The notes beneath the pieces are model-generated. The model was given only the letters and a program-made list of their open reading frames with translations. It did no database searches and had not been told where the DNA came from. Below, piece by piece: positions 24,460 through 35,094 of a DNA stretch of 64,000 nt. The DNA is taken from positions 248,001 to 312,000 of the forward strand of contig JAOTOL010001457.1 in NCBI GenBank assembly GCA_034440575.1, written 5' to 3'. The DNA is from Imbricaverruca yamaguchii (lineage: Eukaryota > Arthropoda > Thecostraca > Neoverrucidae). The position numbers were made by a program, and so were the translations under genes. Numbering within the stretch: the first letter of the stretch is position 1; each line of letters starts with the position of its first letter.

Positions 24460-24920
24460 TTATTTAAAGTTTGCATACAAAGGTGCACATTAAATAACGT
24501 TCGTCAGCATAATGCTTGCAATGCCAATGGTTCATATCGGAAAACGTTCGTGAAGACAAAGGCTTACGCATATGATAGTTCGACAAACCATGAGATATGT
24601 ACGAGATATGTCCCAAAAGTTCATATCTCGTACATGAATACTTAATATATAAGATTCGCAAAAATACAGTTTTTAGCTTCAGGTTGATAAACATAAGGCT
24701 CGTATGCGCAAGGTTCGAAAACATAGAATTTGCAGTGCAAACGTAGGATGTAGCGTAGGTAGCGTAGGTTCGAAAACAAAATGATCCCGCCATGCTTGCA
24801 GGCATACGGTTCGGAAGCGTAACATTAAAAAAAGCATTTGAATAAAAAGCATCCAACGTAAGGCCTGCAAACACGACGTCCGAAACATAGCTGTCGCATA
24901 CAATCTAGCAACCCGAAGAA
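24460..24920. repeat. Degenerate repeat with GTTCGAAAACATA core
   Basis: Variants of GGTTCGAAAACATA with GGCTTGCAGGCATA recur with a spacing of about 28-35 bp and many substitutions, an old minisatellite in intron 4. No coding potential. Confidence 0.55.
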
Positions 24921-25533
24921 TATGAATATACATCAATCGATATATTTTCTCGCGCGCAACAAGCTGGTTCTCGTTATAAATTACGGACGATCTCAATTTG
25001 GGAACACACCCCTGCCCTCCCTCTATTGGGGGCGACGGCGAAATGTGCGTGGGCGAGAGCTAATGAAGCGTTTTGCAAGAAAAGGTCACCACAATCGCAC
25101 TCGCCATGATAGCGAGTGATGATGTGCTTCCCTATCGTTAAGCGGTCAATAGTCTGACATGTCGCACCACCTACACTACGATGACATCACGCCCAACGCC
25201 TTTCGACACTGGCTACATGACATTCATTGTCAACCCAAAATATCATAAGCGAGGCATAGTTAAAAAGGGTGTACGGACATTTTTCATTCTGGCATGCATT
25301 TTGTCGAGAACCACAGGAGAAACGAAAGCAAGCTTACTTCATCGGCCATACTAAAAGTCCCGCTCATCAAACGCAGACCTGGATCGAAAGGAGCTAAAAT
25401 CAAAGGAGAGCCCATAAATGTGCTACACTTACGCAAAAACGCAGCACGACAGCATACTAAATGGCAGCAAGTCAACATACACAGCGGGTGTTAACGACCA
25501 GCGGAAGGAGGAGCTATCTGACATGAGACTCAC

Positions 25534-25665
25534 CTTGACCAGGTGCAGTTCTCGGCGTTGTTGGCCGATCTGGAACTTGGTCTCGCTGATTTCCTGTTGC
25601 AAACTGGTGATAGTCCTGTGCTGCTCCAGAACCACCGTCCTCAGCTCGCGCACACAGTTGTGCTC
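25534..25665 (-). CDS. RNF41 exon 4: coiled coil
   Basis: Encodes residues 131-174: EHNCVRELRTVVLEQHRTIT, SLQQEISETKFQIGQQRREL, HLVK. His132 and Cys134 complete the second zinc finger begun in exon 3 (family pattern DELxxHNC). The rest is a Glu/Gln/Lys-rich heptad region matching the NRDP1 coiled coil used for self-association. The acceptor is CGTTTCCTCAG, the donor GTGAGT, both phase 0. The GGTGG-rich repeat starts about 25 bp upstream of the acceptor. Confidence 0.96.
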
Positions 25666-25679
25666 CTGAGGAAACGGCG

Positions 25680-26007
25680 CCCAGCTACCACCAGGTGGAG
25701 GGAGAGGGTGGTGACGGTACACAGAGCCACCGGCTTACCACCGGGTGGAAGGGGAGGGTGGTGACGGTGCACAGAGCTGCGGCCTGAGACCGTCGAGTTA
25801 CCACCGGGTGGAGGGGGAGGGGAGGGTGGTGTGGGTACACAGCTGTGGCCTGAGACGCAGCTGTGTACCCACCACCCACACACCAGCTGTGTACGCAGCT
25901 GTGCACCCACCACCCTCCCCATCCGGTGGGGGGGGGGGCGAGGGTGGTGACGGTACACGACCGCGGCCTGAGACCGCCGAGTTACCACCGGGTGGAGGGG
26001 GAGGGTG
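25680..26007. repeat. GGGTGGTGACGGTACACAG repeat with embedded hairpin
   Basis: Imperfect units built of ACCACCGGGTGGAGGGGGAG and GGTGGTGACGGTACACAG, in intron 3 next to the exon 4 acceptor. It includes a perfect 15-bp inverted repeat (25831-25845 and 25858-25872, stem GTGGGTACACAGCTG) with a 12-nt spacer, after which the repeat units run in the reverse-complement sense to about 25920. A G tract occurs at 25925-25938. Confidence 0.85.
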
Positions 26008-26020
26008 GTGACGGTACACA

Positions 26021-26180
26021 TGTTGGTTATTGGTTTTACGACACAGCGACCGTTGAGTCATGCGGCGCGCCAATCTCTCACGCCGATTGGTCGCGAGCGA
26101 AGAGTAGCAATAGTTGAGACTCGAACCCATAACTTTCCGACTGTGAGACGAGCAACTTACCACTAGACTACTCGGCCCCA
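26021..26180 (-). mobile_element. tRNA-derived SINE with 13-bp target duplication
   Basis: In minus-strand sense it starts GGGGCCGAGTAGTCTAGTGG (A box) then GGGTTCGAGTC (B box), core GCGACCAATCGGCGTGAGAG, and tail ACTCAACGGTCGCTGTGTCG then TAAAACCAATAACCA. GTGACGGTACACA at 26008-26020 and 26181-26193 flanks it. That string is also part of the surrounding minisatellite, so the duplication is suggestive rather than proven here. Confidence 0.88.
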
Positions 26181-26489
26181 GTGACGGTACACAGAACAGC
26201 GGCATGAAACATCATCCGGACACCACGCCCCCACCCCCCCCCCCCGGCTGGTCAATGGCACTCCCCCCAATATTCAAACCGGACACCATCCCTGCCTCTC
26301 TCACTGGTCAACATGGCTCCACCTAAAACCCCAACCGGACGCCATTCCTGCCTCAGTCTGCACCCACTTCCGCTGGAAGCCCCAGTGTTCCACTGGAGGC
26401 CGCCGTGAAACCGATGGCTACCGGTCCGCAACCATCGTCACCGACACCGGCATATAAATCACCACCGAGGTGTCGGCCGTCGCCCATGT

Positions 26490-27643
26490 CGCCGGCAATG
26501 CTTCCGCGAGGTGTCGGCATCCCCACCCAACACTGGAGAAGCCGTCGGAGCCCGCTGACGATAGCGTCTCCACCCAACACCGGGGAAACCGTCACAGCCC
26601 GCTGACGGTAACGTCTCCACACAACACCGGGGAAGCCGTCACAGCCCGCTGACGGCAACGTCTCCACACAACACCGGGGAAACCGTCACAGCCCGCTGAC
26701 GGTAACGTCTCCACACAACACTGGAGAAGCCGTCGGAGCCCGCTGACGATAGCGTCTCCACACAACACCGGGGAAGCCGTCGGAGCCCGCTGACGGTAAC
26801 GTCTCCACACAACACCCGGGAAGCCGTCACAGCCCGCTGACGGTAACGTCTCCACACAACACTGGAGAAGCCGTCGGAGCCCGCTGACGGTAACGTCTCC
26901 ACACAACACCGGGGAAGCCGTCACACCCCGCTGACGGTAACGTCTCCACACAACACCGGGGAAACCGTCACAGCCCGCTGACGGTAACGTCTCCACACAA
27001 CACTGGAGAAGCCGTCACAGCCCGCTGACGGTAACGTCTCCACACAACACTGGAGAAGCCGTCGGAGCCCGCTGACGATAGCGTCTCCACACAACACCGG
27101 GGAAGCCGTCACAGCCCGCTGACGGCAACGTCTCCACACAACACTGGAGAAGCCGTCGGAGCCCGCTGACGATAGCGTCTCCACACAACACCGGGAAGCC
27201 GTCCGCCCGCTGACGGATCCACACAACACCGGGGAACTCGTCTCCACACAACACCGGGGAAGCCGTCACAGCCCGCTGACGGTAACGTCTCCACACAACA
27301 CCGGGGAAGCCGTCACAGCCCGCTGACGGTAACGTCTCCACACAACACCGGGGAAGCCGTCACAGCCCGCTGACGGTAACGTCTCCACACAACACCGGGG
27401 AAGCCGTCCCGCTGACGGTAACGTCTCCACACAACACCGGGGAAGCCGTCACAGCCCGCTGACGGTACGTCTCCACACAACACTGGAAGCCGTCGAGCCC
27501 GCTGACATAGCGTCTCCACAACACCGAAACCGTCACGCCCGCTGACGGAACGCTCCCACAACACCCCGTGCCCGCTGACGGTAACGTCTCCACACAACAC
27601 CGGGGAAGCCGTCACAGCCCGCTGACGGTAGCGTCTCCACCCA
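26490..27643. repeat. 47-bp minisatellite in RNF41 intron 3, about 24 copies
   Basis: The unit is ACCGGGGAAGCCGTCACAGC then CCGCTGACGGTAACGTCTCC and ACACAAC (47 bp). Variant positions (GGAGAAG for GGGGAAG, CGGAG for CACAG, GATAGCG for GGTAACG) are shared between separate copies, indicating gene conversion or higher-order duplication. Copies at 27195-27240 and 27470-27560 carry deletions. Confidence 0.96.
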
Positions 27644-27649
27644 GACCAT

Positions 27650-28945
27650 GTGGACGCCCCTGACAAGTCGCGGTGGTCTGAGCGTGCTGATCCAGTAATG
27701 ACTGGACACCTCTATGGAGGAATACACCATCGACCGCACCCAACGGCTTTTCACGGGCTCATGGTGTGACTCCAAATATCACGGACTAGCCGTGCCAACC
27801 TCAGCCCCAGTCAGACATTCGGGCCATCCACCGGTTTGTGCAATTGTACACCTTCTTCCGGCTGAGGATGATATACAGAGCGATGAGGGTGGAGGAAAAT
27901 CAGAACCACCGGCGGAGGAAGCATGCAGACCTTAGTATTCAAGGGCGTGGCATGGGAACACGGAGGCCCAGAGATTCATAGCTTCCGTTTGATTTTGGAC
28001 CCTAACGTTTTTGAATGCATGGACAAAAATTGGCTCCACGGTGGCGAGATTCTCCAGCCCCGCCGCCTTTATCGGCATTGTGGATGTGAAACAATGTGAC
28101 GCGGATTGTGTCCCTCTTGTTATTGTAGTGTTGTGCCTGCACAGCCCCACAGACCGTTGTCCCAGCTTGCAACTCTACATGCCTTCGTCGACGTTTGTTG
28201 CACACGCCACATACATAAACTATCCGCTGACAGTCGCCAGGACGCACATTGGTGGTGTGTTCCGACAGCGCTCGACAAGATTTTCTGGGTGCACGTGCGT
28301 TTGAAGACAGTCGTAGCATCTCTGAAATATGATTTAACCAAAAGTAACATTCGGTGTTTTTCGCACCGAAGGTAAGCATCGCAGACGAGTGGCTGTAGAT
28401 GGCGCTCCTGTCTCCGTATAGATAGCGCTGGCGTCGCACACCCACCACCTGGTCTCGGAACTCAAATGCAATATGAAGTAGTGCCGAGGCACTACTTTTG
28501 GTTTCTAACCACAAGCACTGCAATTCGGATACGATTGTGTGACTGTTTTACGACCATGCAGTTTTACAATGTCTTTGTTTTTACATTTTCCAAATTAATA
28601 TGATGTATTTCCAATAATGTTTCAGTGATAATATACTGTTGAATAAATCATTAACATATATGAGACCAAGCAATGCAAAATATTATATTTACTCTGAAAC
28701 AACGCTATTGAATTCGAAATGCTCTTGATAAAAAATGAGGTGAGATCGGAATGTGAACAAACTCCCGTGCCATCGCAGCCTTTCAAATATTCACATTGAC
28801 GTTGGGGGCGCAAACATGGAGACCAATGTCGAGAAAGGCTTCAACTGCTGAAATTCATTGTAGAAACAAAATGCACGTACGTATCAGAAATCCTAATGTA
28901 TTGGCACATCACTAAAATAGAGATTACATGGCACCATTGTTTGTT
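27650..28945. other. Intron 3, no recognised gene
   Basis: Unique-looking DNA. A 170-codon minus frame near 28002-28523 has Cys residues but no recognisable domain, and I do not call it. Confidence 0.35.
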
Positions 28946-28948
28946 TTT

Positions 28949-29109
28949 TGGGTGGTTCACGACGCACTTTATGCACATTCACGGCTAATGGCGCCGCCCA
29001 CACTGTTTCGCCAGTGGGCCACGGGTTTGGGAAATGTCCTGGGTGGCGTTAGTATCCGGGACCTTTGGTACCCATAATCCGACACCTCAACCACTCGGCC
29101 ATCCCCGCC
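28949..29109 (-). mobile_element. tRNA-derived SINE, Ser/Leu-like head, copy 2
   Basis: Reverse-oriented relative of 17650-17826. In minus sense it reads GGGGATGGCCGAGTGGTTGA (A box), the body GCCCACTGGCGAAACAGTGT and GGGCGGCGCCATTAGCCGTG, and the tail CATAAAGTGCGTCGTGAA. It keeps an intact A box. The B-box segment is decayed. Confidence 0.85.
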
Positions 29110-29324
29110 CCACATGGCACCAATATCAGAAAACTACACGGCATAAATATTGCGATGGACATAACCAACACTATGAGTGGAAAATCCGACTGAGTTGGTG
29201 TTGGGAACGTGAGCCCGCTCACACTGAGGGCCTCGTCTAACACAGTCTAACACGTCTATCCTCCCTCAGTCAAGTCGTATAAACTATTACCCAAGCATTA
29301 CTGTGATGGGGCGCAGGGAGAGAA

Positions 29325-29390
29325 GTGGTTAGTTATTAGGACTTTGGGGCGCATCGACTACATTGGTCATGTAGCGCCCAGAAAGATAAG
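29325..29390 (-). repeat. SINE-tail motif, headless copy
   Basis: Plus strand TTAGTTATTAGGACTTTGGG, GCGCATCGACTACATTGG, TCATGTAGCGCC. Matches the shared SINE/LINE tail in the same orientation as the others. Confidence 0.55.
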
Positions 29391-29962
29391 TTGGAAGGTT
29401 GGATTTGGCACCAATTGACGTCAATGGTAAGCCCACAGTGGCTGATCCATAGGGGAGATAAATTTCCAAATTTAGTGGGGAAGGGGCGTCGTAAAGTAAA
29501 TAAATTTGATCCATTTCTTTCTTTACTCGCACTGCTCTCCATAAAAAAATCACACAACCTACAACATGTTATTACAAGGGGTGTATTTACTACGATTGTT
29601 GACAACAACCTTCCTGAAATACAACCGATGCAATAACACACATTTTCCATTGTGTGAATAAGAAACGATGTCACTCGGATCTTGTGGTTGTTAACTCATT
29701 ATGCTCGTGAAATGTTACCTTTACAACTAACAAAACAAACGGTGAATTAATACCGAATTCGATGTGAAAGCACCGTTAGTGATTTTGATGAAATTGGTCT
29801 CGGATTATGCTTATCCGAATCCATGTTGGGAAAGATGACGTCCTGTTCATCCATTTGTAGCATTCATAACATTTGATTCAAATCAGCGACCTGTTCTTTC
29901 ACAGCCAAATAATGCACTTCACTACTTTTCGGCATTTGATAAATTCGTGTTTAATCACTGAT

Positions 29963-30123
29963 TGGTTGGTTATTGGTTTTACGGCACATCGACCGTTGAG
30001 TCATGTAGCGTCGCCAATCTCTCACGCCAAATGGTCGTGGGCGAAGAGTAGCGACAGGTGAGACTCGAACTCACAACCCTTTGATTGTGAGACGAGCAAC
30101 TTACCCCTAGACCACTCGTCCCC
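29963..30123 (-). mobile_element. tRNA-derived SINE with perfect 13-bp target duplication
   Basis: 161 bp flanked by perfect GTTTAATCACTGA at 29950-29962 and 30124-30136, the signature of LINE-mediated insertion, which fixes both ends. Minus sense: head GGGGACGAGTGGTCTAGGGG, B box GAGTTCGAGTCTC, core ACGACCATTTGGCGTGAGAG, tail ACTCAACGGTCGATGTGCCG then TAAAACCAATAACCAA. The tRNA-like head lacks the acceptor-stem pairing of a functional tRNA gene. Confidence 0.93.
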
Positions 30124-30136
30124 GTTTAATCACTGA

Positions 30137-30895
30137 CGTCATCAAAGTAGCCCACCGTCTAGCCAGTGCTACCAGACGAGTCCGGCCCCGCTGTTGGCCT
30201 GGAACCAGAAAACTTATATAATTTACCTTCTCTATGCAATCCATCTGAGACATCTATCTAACAGGCCAAATGATGATAACAAGACAATTCGTCGATTTTT
30301 CCTACATACGACATTTAGTTCTCTTGTGGCAAAGGGATTCACGAAATTGGACTCACGGGAGCTACAGCGCCGCACAAATGGGCAGCTTAGCAGGAGTATC
30401 CAATGGTCTAGTATATAGGTGTTGTGCGCCCTCTGGTAACAGTGCTGCCAACTAGCTTGACGGTTGTCGATCAGTCGCTCGGTCAATAACACAGTCTGAA
30501 CGGTGAATGACCTGCCATACTCGCGCCCTGCCCATGGAGACACATTGCCGTGAAACATCCTAGTACCAAATATACAACTGATGCAAAGAAATGTGTTTTA
30601 GTGAACAGGCTACGGAACTGAAGCAGATAAGATATTGACGTCAATAGGGAGCGAAATTGGAGGAAGTGGTCACGCAAAGTGACAAGACTATAATCGTAGA
30701 ATGGAACCGGGGAACATGATCGGGAAATGTGATAGGGAATGGGACGAGCTATATGCTGTCAATCTGCCATGCGTTGCGAAGCCATGATTCGTTCATCTTT
30801 GCTCAAGTTAGGTAGAGGACATTCCTGATGCATTTCTGAGATATTCCCATTTTAGCTCTCTCTTGCAGTAGACGTAGAACGTTGATATTGTTTTG
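30137..30895. other. Intron 3 between SINE and I-group LINE
   Basis: No gene or repeat recognised. Confidence 0.3.
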
Positions 30896-30899
30896 GCGT

Positions 30900-30962
30900 A
30901 AGGACTTTCGGTGGTGGATTGGAGTTTAGGGGCGCGACGACATCTAGGTCATTTTGCGCCCA
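30900..30962 (-). repeat. 3' tail of the I-group LINE, shared with the SINEs
   Basis: Minus sense: GGGCGCAAAATGACCTAGAT, GTCGTCGCGCCCCTAAACTC, CAATCCACC. It lines up with the SINE tail (GGCGACGCTACATGACTCAA, CGGTCGATGTGTCGTAAAAC, CAATAACC). It lies just after the last ORF2 codons, so it is plausibly the LINE's own 3' end. Confidence 0.55.
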
Positions 30963-31007
30963 TAACTGGAATGTAATACATCTACGATGATAGCTCACTA
31001 TCCATCT

Positions 31008-32120
31008 TCACGGGTGGGGGTATATCACGTCAAGGCGAGCTTGTCGAATGAGCATAAAAATATACCCAGACGCAACGGCCTCAGAGTCGTTCCCTATAAG
31101 CATACGTAAAGAAGAGTCGGTGTTCAACCGTCCTAAAATCTGGCGTCGTAGAGGATCTAGCAATGTACAGCCAACCAAAACATGGTACACGGTAAGCGGG
31201 TTAGAACAGCGCGGACATACGGGACGGTCATTACCGGTCAATATATAACTATGTGTTGCAAAGGTATGGCCTATTCTCAATCGACAGAGTATTACTTCTT
31301 CCCGACGTTTGGTTCCATGGGAGGATAGCCATTTTCCTAGTGTCGGTTTTAAAACCTTGAGCTTACTACACTTGGAATTCGAGGATCGTTGCCATTCTGA
31401 CTGTATTCTTGACAATATAGTACGCTATATATCTCTTGGAGGGAGCCGTAGATGGACCACACGGCCATTGCTAATGGCGTGCTTGGCGGTTCTGTCAGCA
31501 GCTTCGTTTCCGGCGAAACCAACATGGCTAGGAATCCAGCAGAACACTCAAATTCTTCCGATGTCATGCGGGGATTTTAGTACTTTGATAATCCTCCGAA
31601 CAAGTCGGTTATCCTGGTTAAAGATGTACAGTGCCTGGGGACTGCTCAGAGAGTCTGTGAAAATCACGTACTTTGTGGACCGGTCTTTCTGTATAAAATA
31701 GAGGGCTTGTAGAATGGCATACAGTTCAGCAGTAAAAATCGAGGTTTGCATCGGTTAACAAAAAGATCAAACACTTTGTCGACTTACGTAAGCACACCCG
31801 ACACCAGAGACCGACTTTGAGCCGTCCGTGTAAATACCCGAAAAGTCGTTATATTCGTGTATTTTTTCCAATGCTAACATTCGGAGTTCCTCCGGGTTTA
31901 CCTGCCCTTTCTTTGAACAGGTTAGTGTCATGTCAGTTTTCACTGGGACAACATGCCAAAGGGTTACACGTACTATGGAACGCGGCAGGATATTACATTC
32001 TCGAAGAATCGAGGACATACGAGTAGAAAACGGTAATCCACGCGCCGAGTAATGTGGCGTGCATTTGATGTCCTTGAGAATATCCACCGATAGGCTGGAT
32101 GGTTTTGACCAACATTGCAT
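31008..32120 (-). pseudogene. I-group ORF2, RNase H and C-terminal zinc knuckle
   Basis: RNase H residues are all visible across shifted frames: GIYTDGSKS (Asp), FTAELYAILQAL (Glu), IFTDSLSS (Asp), and IPSHVGFAGNEAADRTA with the active-site Asp of the GNEAAD box. Frame changes lie near 31760, 31560 and 31400. The last frame contains LCRLRIGHT and CPRCSNPLTVYHVLVGC, a CCHC-like knuckle often seen downstream of RNase H in this group. Confidence 0.85.
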
Positions 32121-32181
32121 GCGTATCTCGCGCCCAATAACTTACGGCGTAGTGCAAGAGGTGGCTCGTCTACTTCTACCA

Positions 32182-33288
32182 TTACACTAGCAGCCGGTGA
32201 GGTGCGAAAGGCTCCAGTAGCGATCGAAGAGCTACATTGTGGATCACATCAAGGCGACGCTTGGATGTGGCACACGCTCCGTCGTAAATAAAATAACCAT
32301 AGTCAATTTTAAAACGCACGAGCGATCGATACATCAGAAGCAAGATAGATATATCTGCTCCATACGAACATCTAGAGACTGTACGCATTACCTGCAGTTG
32401 CTTTGCACATTTCTGTGCAAGATCGTTGATGTGGGTGGTGTATATCAGTCGGCGATCCATCCACACACCCAGAAACTTGGCAGCTGGTTTGAATGGTATA
32501 TGGCGTCCATTGAGCATAATCACGGGGTCAGTACAAGAGCGTTTGCGACAGAAGTGGATAGCGGTGGTTTTCGACGTAGACATCACGAAACCGGTTTTGT
32601 TGCACCAATCCTGCACCTTCCGAAGAGCCATCTGGAGTTGTCTCTCAACTGTGTGCACAGAGCGTGAAGAGGACCATATGGCGAAATCATCCACGAAAAG
32701 CGCTCTCCCTACGGAAGTCGACAGCAAGGTACCCACATCACTGATTGAAATTGCAAACAATGCTACGCTCAGTACGTTCCCCTGCGGGACTCTGCTAACT
32801 TGTGAAAAAGTGCCAGATAGGGAGTTTTCTATTCTAACGCGAAACGCTCTGGAAGAGAGAAAATTGGACAAGAAGACACCCATGGGACCTCTGATTCCCA
32901 TATTGTATAGCTTAATCAGCATACCGTGACGGCACGCCGTGTCATATGCGACGTCAATGTCAAAAAATATTACTGCTGTGTGGTGGCGTTTCATAAAACC
33001 AGAGCGCACAACGGAGTCGAGTGTTAAAATGTGATCAATTGTGCTACGGTGTTTTCGGAACCCACTTTGTATCACAGTAAGTACATTGTTATGTTCTAGA
33101 AACCCCATCAATCGGACATTCCCCATTTTTTTCTCGAAAAGTTTGCACAGGGAGCAAGTCAGTGAGATTGGACGGTAATGCAGTGGATCAGTGACATATT
33201 TATTTTGTTTACTTATGGGCACTACAATTGCCTCCCGCCATGAAGGTGGAAATGTGCCCGATGCCCACATTGCATTTAGGGCTTCCAA
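32182..33288 (-). pseudogene. I-group ORF2, reverse transcriptase
   Basis: An open frame of 368 codons with FPPSWREAIVVPISK, HYRPISLTCSLCKLFEK, SGFRKHRSTIDHIL, FFDIDVAYD (first catalytic Asp), SRVPQGNVLSVALF, and LFVDDFAIW, where FVDD carries the other catalytic Asps. Thumb residues include AAKFLGVWMDRRLIYTTHI. Core catalytic positions are intact, but the frame is separated from the endonuclease and from RNase H by indels. Confidence 0.9.
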
Positions 33289-34774
33289 AATGTGCTTCTG
33301 AAGCAGCAGCTGGTAAAAGTTTTATAATAGCATTATGCCTAGTGTCGGGACCCTCTGCCACGCTCTTCAACGTGCTGATTGCTGTGGTTAATTCTGAAAT
33401 GCAGAATGGTACGTTGAACTGGAAGACATCTGTGGTGGAAAAATCGAGAGGACGTTCCTCGCACCTATCCTTGTGTCTCAGAAATTGCTCGTTATATGTG
33501 TTTTCCGAGCGTGCTGACAAAGGTCGTCCCATCACGTCCGCTACTTCTTCTGGGTCAATGATATCTCGACCGGCCATGTGTAGGGTAGGAAGTGGGAGTG
33601 GAGTACTTTCCAGAAAAGCGTTTAATGCGGGACCATACAGACGACAGTGATGTGGATCGATTAAATGTGTTGACGTACGCTTTCCATGAATCTCGGAATC
33701 GTTTAATGCGGGACCATACAGACGACAGTGATGTGGATCGATTAAATGTGTTGACGTACGCTTTTCCATGAATCTTTTCGCTTCGGCGATAGTACGCCTA
33801 GCGAATGCCTGCGCTTTGCGGAAAGCTATTAAATTTGCCATACAACTATTTCTATTAAAGGTACGAAACGCTTTCTTCCTCGCACGCAACGCCTCTCCGC
33901 ACTTTTCAGACCACCACGGAACGGGTACTAGAACTGAAGTTCCTGAAGAACGAGGAATGTGTCGCTGAGCGTTCTCCACGGTTGCCGTCGTGAATGCCTC
34001 CACGGAAACACCAGATTCATTGGGATAGTTTCCGAGTCTACTCTCAAGATTTGCTTGGAACGCACCCCAATCGGCTCGGTTAAATATCCATTTCGGCGGT
34101 CGTCGGCTTACAACTCTGTTAATGAAACAAGACCAAACAGGTAAATGGTCATTGTTATGTGGATCATCGTCCACGGACCATTATAAATAAGGTGCAAGTT
34201 TTGGACTGCAGAGGGTAAGATCCAGCACGGAAATCTGCCCCGTTGGCAATGTAAAATGGGTTGGCTTTCCTGTGTTAAGTACACAGAGTGGAAAATCCCT
34301 TACAAAACATTCGGCTGCACGTCCACGGCTCGTCGTGGTGGCTGAGCCCCAAAGAGGGTGGTGGGCGTTAAAATCTCCGCACACCATTACCGGTGGAGTG
34401 AGCTGCCCCACCATCTGGGACAGCTCAGAAAGTGGGAACCTCCTCTGGCCCGGCGGGAGATATATACTACATATGGTAACGGCGTAGCAATTTATTTTCA
34501 TGCGAGCAGCGACACACTGAACATTTGAAGATATAGATATTTGCTGAAAGGGAACAGAGTTGTGCATAGCAATAAGTACTCCGCCATGTGCCACAGTGTG
34601 AGGAGTAACATCCCTACGTAACACAGAGTAGTTGTTCAGGTGAAAATGTACATCAGGAGAAAGCTTCGTCTCTCGGAGACAAACTACTAATGGTACTCGT
34701 AAATACAAAATGGTTCGGAGGTCGTTGAGGCTGGTTCTCAACCCTCTACAATTCCATTGGGGAATAAAACTCAC
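33209..34774 (-). pseudogene. I-group ORF2, AP endonuclease and linker
   Basis: Starts IPQWNCRGLRTSLNDLR (the Asn), LRETKLSPD (the catalytic Glu), AHGGVLIAM, YLPPGQ, VCGDFNAHHPLWGS, and LDLTLCSP, then a single TAA (about 34178-34180) in the same frame, after which DDDPHNNDHLPV gives the final Asp-His pair. The linker contains an in-frame tandem duplication of about 81 bp (33619-33699 and 33700-33780), repeating HLIDPHHCRLYGPALN. The family usually has HGSDH or HNSDH; Asn replaces Ser here. Confidence 0.88.
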
Positions 34775-35094
34775 ACGTCAGATATATAAAGATGAAAGTT
34801 GCGAACTAAAAACGGGGGAAACGAGATCGGGTTAGGTTCCCCTGTTCCCGCCCTCAAATCCGGAGGTGACCCGCGAGCTTCGGGCTGACTCGGCCCAAGG
34901 GACTGAGTCCTCGGGTGGGAACGTGGTGACCTCTACCCCGGTGGAGAGCTCGATGGTGGGAGACCTCGCTTCTGAGGCCCAGCCGGGGAGGGGGGTGGAG
35001 GAGGACCCATTTGATTTATGGACGGAGCCGGTCCCTCTATTCGCCGTCGTGGCGATGGGTTGCCGGTCTTCGTGGTGCAGCCGCCTCGGCTCGC

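Noticed and set aside
26353..27666. Minus-strand frames with repeated ETLPSAGCDGF or VETLPSAG motifs
   Set aside because: Repeat translations of the 47-bp array in intron 3; frame changes every unit.
28002..28523. Minus-strand 173-codon frame with Cys pairs (CGVCNKRRRR)
   Set aside because: No recognisable domain, no splice context, and it is in RNF41 intron 3; chance is more likely.
29963..30123. Candidate tRNA genes at SINE heads (also 17650, 23478, 26021, 28949)
   Set aside because: A and B boxes are present but acceptor and anticodon stems do not pair properly and each continues into a SINE body; one has a target-site duplication.
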